A stretch of 6,996 nucleotides of DNA from Chloroflexota bacterium (GCA_011046405.1 DSAR01000062.1:1-6996), one strand, 5' to 3'; shown: positions 1 to 5,069, numbered from the stretch's first letter. Numbers and translations are program-made. Notes: generated by a model not told the origin, from the letters alone.

Positions 1-725
1 AAGGCGATCTGCACGTCCCGGTAGGCGTTCTCGGCCGTCTTGACCAGCTCCGCGGTCACGCAATCGGCCAGGTCCAGGTCCGCCTCCACCACGTGGTTAT
101 AGAACGCCTGGGCCAGCCGGGCCGCCTCCGGCGTATCGCCACCGACGACGCGGCTCATCTTCGCCAGGTTGTGCAACAACAATCCCGGCATCACCCGCTC
201 CGGGCAATGGACCAGGTAGAAGTCCTCGCCGCTCTTTCGCTTGGCTTGATGACGGCCTCGATCCCGTCCAGCCAGCGTCGGGCGGACCAGTCGCTCGATC
301 GTGCCCGGCGCGATGGTCGATTCGATGATGACCATAGTCCCCGGCTTCAGGTTCGGTTCCAGGGCCCGCAACGCCGAGCGAAGCGCCGTGTAGCGCGGTT
401 GGTGGACGCTGTCGATGGGCGTTTCCACGGCAATCAGGACGACGTCCGCCTCCCGGCAGACCGTGTAGTCGCTGCTCGCCCTCAACCGTCCAGCACCGAC
501 CACCTTCGCGACCAGATCAGCCAGTCCCGGTTCCTTCCCCTCGATCGGGCAGACGCCGGCGTTGATCTGCGTCACCTTGGCCTCGTCCACGTCCAGCCCG
601 GTCACACTGAAACCCACCTCGGCGAAACGAGCGGCGACCGGCAACCCGACGTAGCCCAGGCCGATGACGACCAGGGCGGCCCGTTTATGCTCTATCCGTT
701 CTAGCAGCGACTGATAAGCACTCAT
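1..725 (-). CDS. wbpA: UDP-N-acetylhexosamine 6-dehydrogenase, WbpA/WecC-like (partial, C-terminus off window)
   Basis: Cytoplasmic NAD-dependent nucleotide-sugar dehydrogenase of the UDP-glucose/GDP-mannose dehydrogenase family. It oxidises C6 of a UDP-N-acetylhexosamine to the uronic acid. The 241 visible codons give the Rossmann motif GLGYVGLP (residues 23-30), ETPID (101-105), ESTIAPGT (135-142), HCPERVMPG (173-181) and the central-helix motif ELVKTAENAYRD (226-237), whose Lys and Asn belong to the active site in this family. The catalytic Cys lies in the missing half; full members have about 420-440 residues. The ATG overlaps the stop of the upstream oxidoreductase as ATGA, so translation is probably coupled. 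WbpB, WbpE and WbpD neighbours favour UDP-GlcNAc as substrate, but a UDP-ManNAc dehydrogenase (WecC) cannot be excluded. Residues 151-164 are unusually basic and unlike the family. Confidence 0.88.
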   Translation of the reverse strand, partial: MSAYQSLLERIEHKRAALVVIGLGYVGLPVAARFAEVGFSVTGLDVDEAKVTQINAGVCPIEGKEPGLADLVAKVVGAGRLRASSDYTVCREADVVLIAVETPIDSVHQPRYTALRSALRALEPNLKPGTMVIIESTIAPGTIERLVRPTLAGRDRGRHQAKRKSGEDFYLVHCPERVMPGLLLHNLAKMSRVVGGDTPEAARLAQAFYNHVVEADLDLADCVTAELVKTAENAYRDVQIA

Positions 726-1744
726 ACCAACAAGTCCACCTCGACCAAGCGGTTCTCGCGGCCCGACTGGACCAACGCCTGGGCCAGGCGGAGCGCCTCC
801 AGGCCATCCGCGCCGCTGACGATCTCGTCGCTCTCGCCTCGCGCCGCCGAGACGAAAGCCTCCAGCTCCGCCCGCAACGGTTCGCGGCGGTTCAGGCGCA
901 AGCGCACCATCTCCCCCTCACCGACCCCGCGCAACAGGCTCAGGTGATTCCAATCCAGGCCATCCGCCTGCGCGTTCTCGTAGAAGTAGAGGTCCTGCGT
1001 GAGCAAATTGGCCAGGAACATCCCCCGCTGACCGGTGACCGTGATCTCGCGGATCTTCGTCGGCGTGAGCCAGTTGATGTTCAAGATCCCCAGCACCCCA
1101 TCCTCGAAGCGGATCATGCCAGAAAACAGATCCTCGTGATCGGTGTGAATCTCCTGTTCCGTCTCGGCGTACAATCGCCGCACCCGCTTGCCGGTGAGAT
1201 AACACATGATGTCCAGGTCGTGCGGGGCCAGGTCGACGATCACGCCCACGTCGCGCACCCGGGCGGGGAAGGGTCCCAATCGCCGGGCGTGAATCTGGAA
1301 AATCTGCCCCAGCATGCCGCTGCCCAGCCGGCGCTTCAACTCGATCACCGCCGGATTATAGCGCTCAATGTGCCCGACGGCAAGCACCCGCTCCAACTCG
1401 GCGGCCCGCTCGATCATCCCCCGTCCCTCGTCGAGGGTGGCCGCGATGGGCTTCTCCACCAACACGTGGCAGCCGGCCTCCAATGCGTCCAACACCACCT
1501 GGTGATGGGCCTGGGTGGGGACTGCCACCGTGACCGCGTCGGGCTCGACCTCCGCTAACATCGCCCGGTAATCGGTGTAACCCGGCGCACCCCGGAGACG
1601 GGCTGTCTCGTTAACCAACGCCTCATCTAAATCAACCACCGCCGCCAGCTCGGCGTCAGGCATCTCGTTGTAAACCCGGGCGTGATTGCGTCCCATCGAT
1701 CCCACGCCGATGACGGCTGCTTGCAAAGAATTTTTTGATTTCAA
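722..1744 (-). CDS. wbpB: Gfo/Idh/MocA oxidoreductase, probable UDP-GlcNAcA 3-dehydrogenase (WbpB-like)
   Basis: NAD(P)-dependent oxidoreductase of 340 residues, the normal length for the family. The N-terminal Rossmann domain shows GVGSMG (13-18) and ends near VEKP (96-99), where the Lys is the conserved catalytic residue. It is followed by GHIERYNP (124-131) and DLAPHDLDI (171-179), with the conserved active-site His. In the WbpB/WlbA pathway this enzyme oxidises C3 of UDP-GlcNAcA to the 3-keto sugar used by the aminotransferase. Between a UDP-sugar 6-dehydrogenase and WbpE/WbpD that is the most economical role, though the family is broad and the substrate is inferred. The start is TTG: AGGAG lies 7 nt upstream and no better ATG exists nearby. 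Its 3' end overlaps the next gene by ATGA. A foreign-looking segment separates it from wbpE, so it may now need its own transcript or readthrough. Confidence 0.88.
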   Translation of the reverse strand: MKSKNSLQAAVIGVGSMGRNHARVYNEMPDAELAAVVDLDEALVNETARLRGAPGYTDYRAMLAEVEPDAVTVAVPTQAHHQVVLDALEAGCHVLVEKPIAATLDEGRGMIERAAELERVLAVGHIERYNPAVIELKRRLGSGMLGQIFQIHARRLGPFPARVRDVGVIVDLAPHDLDIMCYLTGKRVRRLYAETEQEIHTDHEDLFSGMIRFEDGVLGILNINWLTPTKIREITVTGQRGMFLANLLTQDLYFYENAQADGLDWNHLSLLRGVGEGEMVRLRLNRREPLRAELEAFVSAARGESDEIVSGADGLEALRLAQALVQSGRENRLVEVDLLV

Positions 1745-1751
1745 TTCAATT

Positions 1752-1756
1752 CTCCT
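1752..1756 (-). promoter_or_regulatory. Ribosome binding site of the oxidoreductase (fixes TTG start)
   Basis: AGGAG on the minus strand, 7 nt before TTG at 1744-1742. An earlier TTG, 2 nt after the AGGAG, runs straight into a stop, leaving the second TTG as the usable start. Confidence 0.7.
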
Positions 1757-1778
1757 GTTTTTTAACTCGCTTGTTTCC

Positions 1779-2201
1779 TCATTCGTTTAATTCTAAATTC
1801 GTTGTAGTGCTCTCACGCATAATCCTCCGTTTGTAGGCCTGGCGCTGCACGTCCAGATAGGGCAAAAAATCCAGGTACATCCGCACGACCTTGGAATACA
1901 TCGCGCCCCGGTCGAAATCGGCGGCCTGGTACACGACGTAATTTTGCCGCACCGCCTCGTACTTGAGCACCAGATCGTCGGTATCCAGAAATACCAGATC
2001 CACGTTATCGAATCCGGCTCGCGTCAGGTCCGCCAACATCTCCAACCGTCGTTCTCGGCAATTGCCAGTGCGCGGCACGACAGCCAGGTCAATGTCGCTA
2101 TCCCTCCGCATACGGTTTTCCGCCGCCGATCCAAACATGTAGACCGCCTGCACGTCGGGATATCTGCGAAAAACAGCGTCCAGCGCGTCCAGATCCAGCA
2201 T
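1779..2201 (-). CDS. MNT-type nucleotidyltransferase (MntA-like antitoxin), no HepT partner seen
   Basis: Small protein (140 residues) with a minimal nucleotidyltransferase fold. It has the signature GSX10DXD exactly: G24-S25, ten residues, then D36-I-D38. A third acidic position, D68, sits in NVDLVFLD. In characterised HepT/MntA modules this enzyme AMPylates a tyrosine of the HEPN RNase HepT and so neutralises it. The C-terminal tail is Tyr/Arg-rich (YLDFLPYLDVQRQAYKRRI), as in many MntA-like proteins. I chose ATG 2201 because AAGGAG lies 5 nt upstream; an in-frame ATG at 2225 would add eight residues but lacks a comparable site. HepT is normally adjacent, but none is present on either side: upstream are repeats and a broken toxin-like gene, downstream is the sugar oxidoreductase 34 bp away. 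Either its partner was lost or it acts elsewhere. Confidence 0.85.
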   Translation of the reverse strand: MLDLDALDAVFRRYPDVQAVYMFGSAAENRMRRDSDIDLAVVPRTGNCRERRLEMLADLTRAGFDNVDLVFLDTDDLVLKYEAVRQNYVVYQAADFDRGAMYSKVVRMYLDFLPYLDVQRQAYKRRIMRESTTTNLELNE

Positions 2202-2206
2202 ATCTA

Positions 2207-2212
2207 CTCCTT
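2207..2212 (-). promoter_or_regulatory. Strong Shine-Dalgarno of the nucleotidyltransferase gene
   Basis: AAGGAG on the minus strand, 5 nt before ATG 2201-2199. It decides the start codon in favour of the shorter, 140-residue protein. Confidence 0.75.
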
Positions 2213-2280
2213 CGCGAGGTTTCATTCACTCACTACCCTTGTCCTAGGCGTTTCCAGGAAAATAATCGCCCACTCGCTCT

Positions 2281-2302
2281 CGCTGGATCGTCAGATCCAG
2301 CG
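2281..2302. repeat. Perfect 9-bp stem, 4-nt loop
   Basis: CGCTGGATC, loop GTCA, GATCCAGCG. This is the left hairpin of the foldback element; it shares its TGGATC/GATCCA core with the hairpin at 2329-2364. Confidence 0.9.
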
Positions 2303-2310
2303 GCTGAAAG

Positions 2311-2324
2311 AGCCGAATTCGGCT
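2311..2324. repeat. 14-bp perfect palindrome
   Basis: AGCCGAATTCGGCT, its own reverse complement, lying between the two opposed hairpins of the foldback element. Confidence 0.9.
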
Positions 2325-2328
2325 TGTG

Positions 2329-2364
2329 TCGCTTGGCCTGGATCTGGCGATCCAGGCCAAGCGA
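2329..2364. repeat. Perfect 16-bp stem, 4-nt loop
   Basis: TCGCTTGGCCTGGATC (2329-2344), loop TGGC, exact reverse complement at 2349-2364. The T-run that an intrinsic terminator would need is absent on either strand. Confidence 0.92.
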
Positions 2365-2390
2365 AATGGGAGGTTTTAAATTCTGGAATA

Positions 2391-2479
2391 TCCCTAACCC
2401 GGACAGAGCCGGAACCAAAAAGGGACATCGACGGCAAATTCTTGCTCAACGTACAAGGATATCATTGGTTAGGGCCTAA
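2391..2479 (-). repeat. Structured 89-bp repeat, copy A, at the 3' end of the broken toxin gene
   Basis: First of two diverged copies (the other is at 3318-3406), about three quarters identical by hand alignment. The ends CCCTAACC (2392-2399) and GGTTAGGG (2467-2474) are perfect inverted repeats, and the right end adds the palindrome TTAGGGCCTAA. Internal helices are CCGG-acagag-CCGG (2399-2412), GCAA-attc-TTGC (2434-2445) and AACCAA/TTGGTT (2413-2418 with 2465-2470). The toxin-like gene takes its TAG stop (2478-2476) from the terminal palindrome. Strand is given as that of the abutting gene. It could be a MITE-like element or an RNA-level 3' element; the sequence does not decide. Confidence 0.75.
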
Positions 2480-2667
2480 TCATCGTCTTGATCCGACATT
2501 AATCCTTGTTTCAACAGGGCATCTCGCAACTGAGCCACGATGTCCAACACTGACAATGGAGAAATCGGAACGTGACGGGTCGCATCGCTTAGCGGATGAA
2601 GATGCCAACCCCGACGATTGTCAAAGTCTATTCCCCAGGTTCGCCGCTGTTCTTCGATCAAAGCAAA

Positions 2668-2675
2668 GGCGAGAG
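2668..2675. repeat. 8-bp target-site duplication, left copy
   Basis: GGCGAGAG, immediately outside the left terminal inverted repeat; an identical copy lies at 2786-2793. Confidence 0.85.
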
Positions 2676-2785
2676 GTATCTTCTCAATAAGTTGGGGAGC
2701 TGTGGCCGGTCTCCCGACCGAGCCACAGCGGGCACGGTCAGGAGACCGGCCCGAGCGAGTTTGCCTCGGTTTATTGAGATGATAC
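2676..2785. mobile_element. 110-bp MITE-like element with 15-bp TIRs and 8-bp target duplication
   Basis: Terminal inverted repeats GTATCTTCTCAATAA (2676-2690) and TTATTGAGATGATAC (2771-2785) match at 14 of 15 positions. They are bounded directly by GGCGAGAG on both sides (2668-2675 and 2786-2793), an 8-bp target-site duplication. The interior is almost wholly hairpin: a 13-bp stem with one bulged A (2699-2729), a 9-bp stem with one bulged A (2730-2752) and CCGAG/CTCGG (2751-2755 with 2765-2769). There is no coding capacity, so any movement would need a transposase supplied in trans. The duplication and the exact repair of the host reading frame make the boundaries unusually certain. An 8-bp duplication fits several IS families; I cannot name the parent. 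Confidence 0.85.
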
Positions 2786-2793
2786 GGCGAGAG
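2786..2793. repeat. 8-bp target-site duplication, right copy
   Basis: GGCGAGAG, immediately outside the right terminal inverted repeat and identical to 2668-2675. Confidence 0.85.
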
Positions 2794-2921
2794 TCCCTGT
2801 CACTTCATTAAAGTAGAAGCGGACGAAACTTCTCTCGTCTAAATACCCTCGACCTGTAGAGAGACACTTTCGAAAGCCTCGATATCCGCCAGGGAGCGTA
2901 ACAAGACTTCCGAGAATTGCT

Positions 2922-3245
2922 TCACATCCATGGACGCTGCAAACCCTCATAATGCCTCAATAGCGTTTCTGCTTGCTCCCACTCCCAAAAATCGCTCTCG
3001 ACTTCGTAATCGTATGCATTCTGGCCCAAAGTGCCCGTTTCACACCGATCCGAAAATTCGGAGAAAGACATACCCCACTTTTCTTCCAACGCCTGAATGC
3101 GCTGTTTGACCAGGTCAGCTTTGAGTTCGACGTACTCGGAAAGAATCTTCAGTAAAGCGGTCTTCAAATCTGCTGTTTCCGTCACTTGGGTCAAAAATGC
3201 ACCCATTCGAGGCGATAGCGTAATCGTCGAATTTGATCTTTCCAT
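2922..3245 (-). CDS. Antitoxin-like small protein paired with the broken toxin-like gene
   Basis: Intact 107-residue acidic protein. Residues 25-57 look like a helical, probably coiled segment (DLKTALLKILSEYVELKADL onward). This is followed by EKWGMSFSEFSDRC (55-68) and the acidic aromatic motif YEVESDFWEWEQAETLL (80-96). The combination of a helical linker, a 'GMSFxEF' segment and a final 'YEVExDxxEWE' motif is what I associate with antitoxins encoded before TumE-like toxins; this is recalled pattern, not a database match. The gene overlaps the downstream toxin-like start by 10 nt, the usual arrangement for a coupled pair. ATG 3245 is preceded, 7 nt upstream, by a run of six G that can act as ribosome binding site. 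Because its partner is disrupted, the gene would now be a solitary antitoxin. Confidence 0.8.
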   Translation of the reverse strand: MERSNSTITLSPRMGAFLTQVTETADLKTALLKILSEYVELKADLVKQRIQALEEKWGMSFSEFSDRCETGTLGQNAYDYEVESDFWEWEQAETLLRHYEGLQRPWM

Positions 3246-3317
3246 TTAACATCCCCCCAATATACGCTTACATTTCCCGTAATCTTTTGGTCTTGTGAGG
3301 GTAAGACTCTTTCACTT
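3246..3317. other. Short AT-richer leader of the antitoxin-like gene
   Basis: Seventy-two bases between the structured repeat and the antitoxin-like start. They are the most likely place for the promoter of the inserted segment. A TATATT stretch is present on the minus strand, but no convincing -35 box stands at the right distance, so no promoter is called. Confidence 0.3.
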
Positions 3318-3406
3318 TCCCTAACCTGGCAGAGCCAGAACCGATAAGGAAATACCGACAGCAAACTCTTGCTCGCCCCGCAAGGATCCTATCGGTTAGG
3401 CCCTAA
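3318..3406 (-). repeat. Structured 89-bp repeat, copy B, at the 3' end of the aminotransferase gene
   Basis: Second copy of the repeat at 2391-2479. The ends CCTAACC (3320-3326) and GGTTAGG (3394-3400) are inverted repeats, and the right end forms the palindrome TTAGGCCCTAA. Helices match copy A with base changes on both sides: CTGG/CCAG (3326-3338), AGCAA-actc-TTGCT (3360-3373) and AACCGATA/TATCGGTT (3339-3346 with 3390-3397). The aminotransferase takes its last codons and TAA stop (3398-3396) from inside the repeat. The outer pairing and the AACC/GGTT helix compete for the same bases, so two folds are possible. Confidence 0.75.
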
Positions 3407-4463
3407 ACCCGTTAACCGCCCTCACGATCGTCTCCAAATCTTCCGCACTCAACCCCGGGTGCACCGGCAACGATAACACCTCCAGACTGGCCTTCTCCGC
3501 CTCGGGGAACGACTCGGTCACGTTGTCGTAAATGCTCTGCTGGTGCACCGGCACCGGGTAATAGACGCCGCACCCCACCCCCTGTTCCCGCAGGTAAGCC
3601 AACATCTCGTCTCGCCGGCCCTCGGGCGCGCGCACGGTGTACTGGTGGAACACGTGCCGGTACCCCTCCGGCGTCGTCGGTGTGACCACGCCCTCCAGGT
3701 GCACGTTGAAATAGGTCGCGTTCCGGATCCGGGCCTCGTTGAAACCCTCCAGCTTGGGCAACTGGGCGAGCCCGATGGCGGCGTGCACGTCGGTCATGCG
3801 GAAGTTGTAGCCCACCTCGTCGTGATAGTAGCGCCGCCGCATGCCGTGGTGCCGGATGATGCGCGCCCACTCGGCGACCACGTCGTCGTCGGTGGTGATG
3901 ATGCCACCTTCCGCCGTGGTGATGTTCTTGGTCGGATAGAACGAGAAGCACCCAGTGCCGAAGCTGCCCGCCCGCTTGCCGTCGAATTCCGCGCCGTGGG
4001 ATTGGCACGCATCCTCGATCATCGCCAGACCGTGCCGCTCGGCGACGTCCATCAACCCGTCCATCTCGCAGACCAGGCCGAACAGGTGGACCGGCATGAT
4101 GGCCTTGCTTCGCTCGGTGATCGCCGCCTCGACCGCCTGGGGGTCGACGTTGAACGTCACCGGGTCGATGTCCACGAACACCGGCGTCGCGCCGACGTAA
4201 CGGATGCTGTTGGCCGACGCGATAAAGGTGAACGGCGTGGTGATCACCTCGTCCCCCGGCCCAATCTCGTGGGCCAGCAGGGCGGTGTGCAGCGCCGTCG
4301 TCCCCGACGAGGTCGCGATGGCGTGTTTTACGCCGCAATAGGCCGCGAAAGCCTCCTCGAAAGCGGCCACCTTGGGCCCCTGGGCCAACATGCCCGACTG
4401 CAAGACCTCCCAGACCGCCTGCTTCTCTTCCTCGCCAATTTGCGGTTGCGCAATGTGGATCAT
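3396..4463 (-). CDS. wbpE: DegT/DnrJ/EryC1/StrS PLP aminotransferase (WbpE-like)
   Basis: PLP-dependent sugar aminotransferase of 355 residues, the usual size. It should transfer an amino group, normally from glutamate, to C3 of UDP-3-keto-GlcNAcA. Family landmarks are SGTTALHTAL (53-62, phosphate-binding region), TTPFTFIASANSI (75-87), EDACQSHGAEF (150-160; D151 contacts the PLP ring nitrogen) and SFYPTKNITTAEGG (174-187), in which K179 should form the internal aldimine. GYNFRMTDVHAAIGLAQL (218-235) is also typical. I start it at ATG 4463: it overlaps the acetyltransferase stop as ATGA and has GGAG 9 nt upstream, whereas an in-frame TTG at 4478 lacks a binding site. The C-terminus ends inside a structured repeat. 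Assignment to the 3-amino step rests on the acetyltransferase, oxidoreductase and 6-dehydrogenase around it. Confidence 0.92.
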   Translation of the reverse strand: MIHIAQPQIGEEEKQAVWEVLQSGMLAQGPKVAAFEEAFAAYCGVKHAIATSSGTTALHTALLAHEIGPGDEVITTPFTFIASANSIRYVGATPVFVDIDPVTFNVDPQAVEAAITERSKAIMPVHLFGLVCEMDGLMDVAERHGLAMIEDACQSHGAEFDGKRAGSFGTGCFSFYPTKNITTAEGGIITTDDDVVAEWARIIRHHGMRRRYYHDEVGYNFRMTDVHAAIGLAQLPKLEGFNEARIRNATYFNVHLEGVVTPTTPEGYRHVFHQYTVRAPEGRRDEMLAYLREQGVGCGVYYPVPVHQQSIYDNVTESFPEAEKASLEVLSLPVHPGLSAEDLETIVRAVNGFRA

Positions 4464-5065
4464 TTTACTTTTCTCCAATCGTTTGTCGGAATATCAATAC
4501 GTGTATCACAATCCGGGCACCGGGTGTGGACCACGTCACCCGCCTCATCGACCTTTTCCAGGCGCGCGCCGCACGGGCAGACGAACCCATGCAAGCGCGC
4601 CGGATTCCCCCATACCAGGCCGTAATCCGGCACGTCGCGCGAGACGAGCGCGCCCGAACCGATCATGGCCCACTGGCCGACGGTCACGCCGCAGACGATG
4701 ACGGCGTTGGCCCCGATGGCGGCCCCTCGCTTGACCAGCGTCTCCCCCAACGTCCAATCGTCGGCCGCCTTGAGCGACCCGTCGGCGTTGATGGCCCTGG
4801 GACGCTTGTCGTTGGTGAACACACAATGCGGGCCGCAGAAGACGCCGTCCTCAATCGTCACGCCGTGGTAGATCGAGACGTAATTCTGCACCTTGACGTG
4901 ATCGCCCAGGGACACGCCTGTATCGATGTAGGCCCCCTTGGCCAGGATACAGCCGCGGCCAATCGCGGCCCCCTCCCGCACCTGGGCCTGGTGCCAGATG
5001 CTGGTCCCATCCCCGATCTGGGCCGCATCCGATACGTCCGCCGTGGGATGAATTTTGACGCTCAT
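4460..5065 (-). CDS. wbpD: Left-handed beta-helix N-acetyltransferase (WbpD-like) with C-terminal Zn-ribbon-like tail
   Basis: Hexapeptide-repeat acetyltransferase expected to use acetyl-CoA to acetylate the 3-amino group of UDP-GlcNAc(3NH2)A. Residues 1-145 are successive [LIV]G-type hexapeptide turns (IGDGTSIW, IGRGCILAKG, LGDHVKVQNYVSIYHGV). The conserved segment FTNDKRPR (83-90) belongs to the active-site loop region of WbpD/WlbB enzymes, and GNPARLHGF (153-161) is the usual end of the catalytic domain. A tail follows with C163-P-C165 and C183-P-D-C186, which looks like a metal-binding knuckle pair. ATG 5065 is chosen because AAGGAG lies 4 nt upstream and the protein then begins at the first helix coil; an extension to 5125 adds a basic non-conserved leader. 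It is ATGA-coupled to the aminotransferase. Confidence 0.92.
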   Translation of the reverse strand: MSVKIHPTADVSDAAQIGDGTSIWHQAQVREGAAIGRGCILAKGAYIDTGVSLGDHVKVQNYVSIYHGVTIEDGVFCGPHCVFTNDKRPRAINADGSLKAADDWTLGETLVKRGAAIGANAVIVCGVTVGQWAMIGSGALVSRDVPDYGLVWGNPARLHGFVCPCGARLEKVDEAGDVVHTRCPDCDTRIDIPTNDWRKVK

Positions 5066-5069
5066 AGAA

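Larger units (their letters stand above)
2252..2388. mobile_element. 137-bp foldback (MITE-like) element with two opposed hairpins
   Basis: The stretch is imperfectly palindromic as a whole. Its ends are TTCCAG (2252-2257) and CTGGAA (2383-2388), and about 40 bp inward from each end are recognisably related in inverted orientation. Inside, a perfect 9-bp stem with loop GTCA (2281-2302) and a perfect 16-bp stem with loop TGGC (2329-2364) are inverted versions of one core, TGGATC-GYCA-GATCCA. They flank a 14-bp perfect palindrome (2311-2324). This explains why both strands offer similar short open frames here; I do not consider those genes. No transposase and no clear target duplication are visible, so non-autonomous mobility is an inference from form. 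Confidence 0.6.
2476..2931 (-). pseudogene. Toxin-like gene (TumE/DUF6516-like), broken by a 1-nt deletion and a 110-bp element
   Basis: The gene begins at ATG 2931, overlapping the antitoxin-like stop by 10 nt, and reads about 29 codons before a frame break at about 2846. The frame then shifts to YLDERSFVRFYFNEVTGTLA, which is interrupted by an inverted-repeat element (2676-2785). The C-terminal part continues as FALIEEQRRTWGIDFDN and RRGWHLHPL, ending at TAG 2476. Removing the element plus one copy of its 8-bp duplication and restoring one base gives a continuous 112-residue protein. Its centre carries D65-N66 and the histidines of GWHLHP, reminiscent of the DN...HxH signature of TumE-type toxins; that family link is pattern recognition only. 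Location directly after an antitoxin-like gene supports a toxin-antitoxin origin. Functional product is very unlikely unless expression uses only a fragment. Confidence 0.72.

Noticed and set aside
93..704. Plus-strand open frame of 203 codons
   Set aside because: It is the antisense shadow of the UDP-sugar dehydrogenase; the minus frame carries all family motifs, and the plus frame gives Arg/Asp/Gln-rich protein without domains.
2281..2364. CRISPR-like repeats
   Set aside because: The repeated units are inverted hairpins, only two in number, with no regular spacers and no cas genes in the window.
2329..2364. Rho-independent terminator from the 16-bp hairpin
   Set aside because: Neither strand has a T-run after the stem; the arrangement matches the inverted partner hairpin of a foldback element.
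2233..2418. Short minus-strand open frame over the foldback element
   Set aside because: Similar short peptides appear on both strands because the DNA is palindromic; there is no ribosome binding site or family match.
2226..2475. Remnant of a HepT (HEPN) gene next to the nucleotidyltransferase
   Set aside because: Neither strand shows the HEPN motif RX4-6H in a helical context; the stretch is accounted for by the foldback element and the 89-bp repeat.
2391..2479. tRNA or tRNA-like gene, suggested by the cloverleaf-like fold and paired ends
   Set aside because: There is no proper anticodon arm, no T-loop consensus and no acceptor end, and the helix sizes do not fit a tRNA.
4464..4478. TTG start five codons upstream for the aminotransferase
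   Set aside because: No binding site precedes it, whereas ATG 4463 has GGAG upstream and an ATGA overlap with the acetyltransferase.
3543..4625. Plus-strand open frame of 360 codons opposite the aminotransferase
   Set aside because: Its translation is low-complexity His/Arg/Asp-rich and motif-free, as expected from a GC-rich antisense frame, while the minus strand encodes a complete DegT-family enzyme.
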